DNA from: an uncultured Flavobacteriales bacterium
GTDB lineage: Bacteria > Bacteroidota > Bacteroidia > Flavobacteriales_D > Parvicellaceae
DNA length: 33,495 nt
Assembly: GCA_947311095.1 (NCBI GenBank)
Contig: CAMZKF010000327.1
Location: 1-33,495, forward strand
Direction of reading: 5' to 3'
Shown here: positions 32,067-33,495 of the stretch, in pieces
How the letters are laid out: the number at the start of each line of letters is the position of its first letter
How positions within the stretch are numbered: the stretch's first letter is position 1
Program-made: the position numbers and the translations under genes
The notes under the pieces: model-generated
Told to the model about the DNA's origin: nothing
The model's input: only the letters and a program-made list of their open reading frames with translations
Database searches by the model: none

Positions 32067-33495
<1,429 letters not shown>

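Overview
The window looks like a piece of a low-GC Bacteroidota chromosome, most likely from the order Flavobacteriales. The evidence is indirect. Genes are preceded by A-rich leaders rather than Shine-Dalgarno sites. Promoter -7 boxes fit the Bacteroidetes TAnnTTTG pattern (exact matches at 9467, 10360, 21136, 23139, 24795 and 27258). The gene families are also typical of the group: 7TM-DISM and HAMP SpoIIE-type phosphatases, TlpA-like lipoproteins, HTTM-DCC fusions and YD-like secreted proteins. I see no tRNA, rRNA, CRISPR array, insertion sequence or prophage.

Layout. (1) 206-4818, minus strand: a tight four-gene operon of 7TM-DISM/SpoIIE phosphatase, RluA pseudouridine synthase, dprA and rnhA. 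It ends in an interspersed repeat. (2) 4970-7319, plus: purD and a DAO-family FAD oxidoreductase. (3) 7342-9354: an XRE regulator with a degenerate S24-like domain, divergent from a YbjN-like/PspA pair that suggests envelope stress handling. (4) 9517-10260: a LuxR-type regulator. (5) 10422-20905: a long operon of overlapping or abutting genes for making and attaching a modified amino sugar to an envelope lipid or glycan (acyltransferase 3, HTTM-DCC, SDR epimerase, ATP-grasp, HAD, ArnC/GtrB-like GT2, NeuD/PglD-like acyltransferase, WecE/RffA-like aminotransferase, ArnT-like GT39), closed by a PaaI thioesterase. (6) 21168-25252: a short-form biotin synthase, then redox genes (TlpA-like lipoprotein, FNR, [2Fe-2S] ferredoxin, bacilliredoxin). 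(7) 25678-28244: a Lon-substrate-binding-domain protein, a YD-like secreted protein, ferritin, and an unlisted Lys-rich secreted protein that lacks a normal start codon. (8) 28245-31553: a YfiR-like periplasmic protein, a TPR protein and a HAMP-SpoIIE phosphatase, which looks like a signalling module. (9) 31756 to the end: groES and a truncated groEL with a motif-rich upstream region.

The observations most worth following are: a roughly 90-nt interspersed repeat with a conserved hairpin, which supplies the last base of the rnhA stop codon in one copy; an in-frame A_AAA_AAA slippery run at the end of the HTTM-DCC gene followed by 42 clearly coding codons in the -1 frame; the ferritin-adjacent small gene whose apparent start is ATC; the YfiR/TPR/HAMP-phosphatase module; and the Arn-like sugar operon that also contains an ATP-grasp ligase. 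All family calls come from reading motifs by eye; no database was searched.
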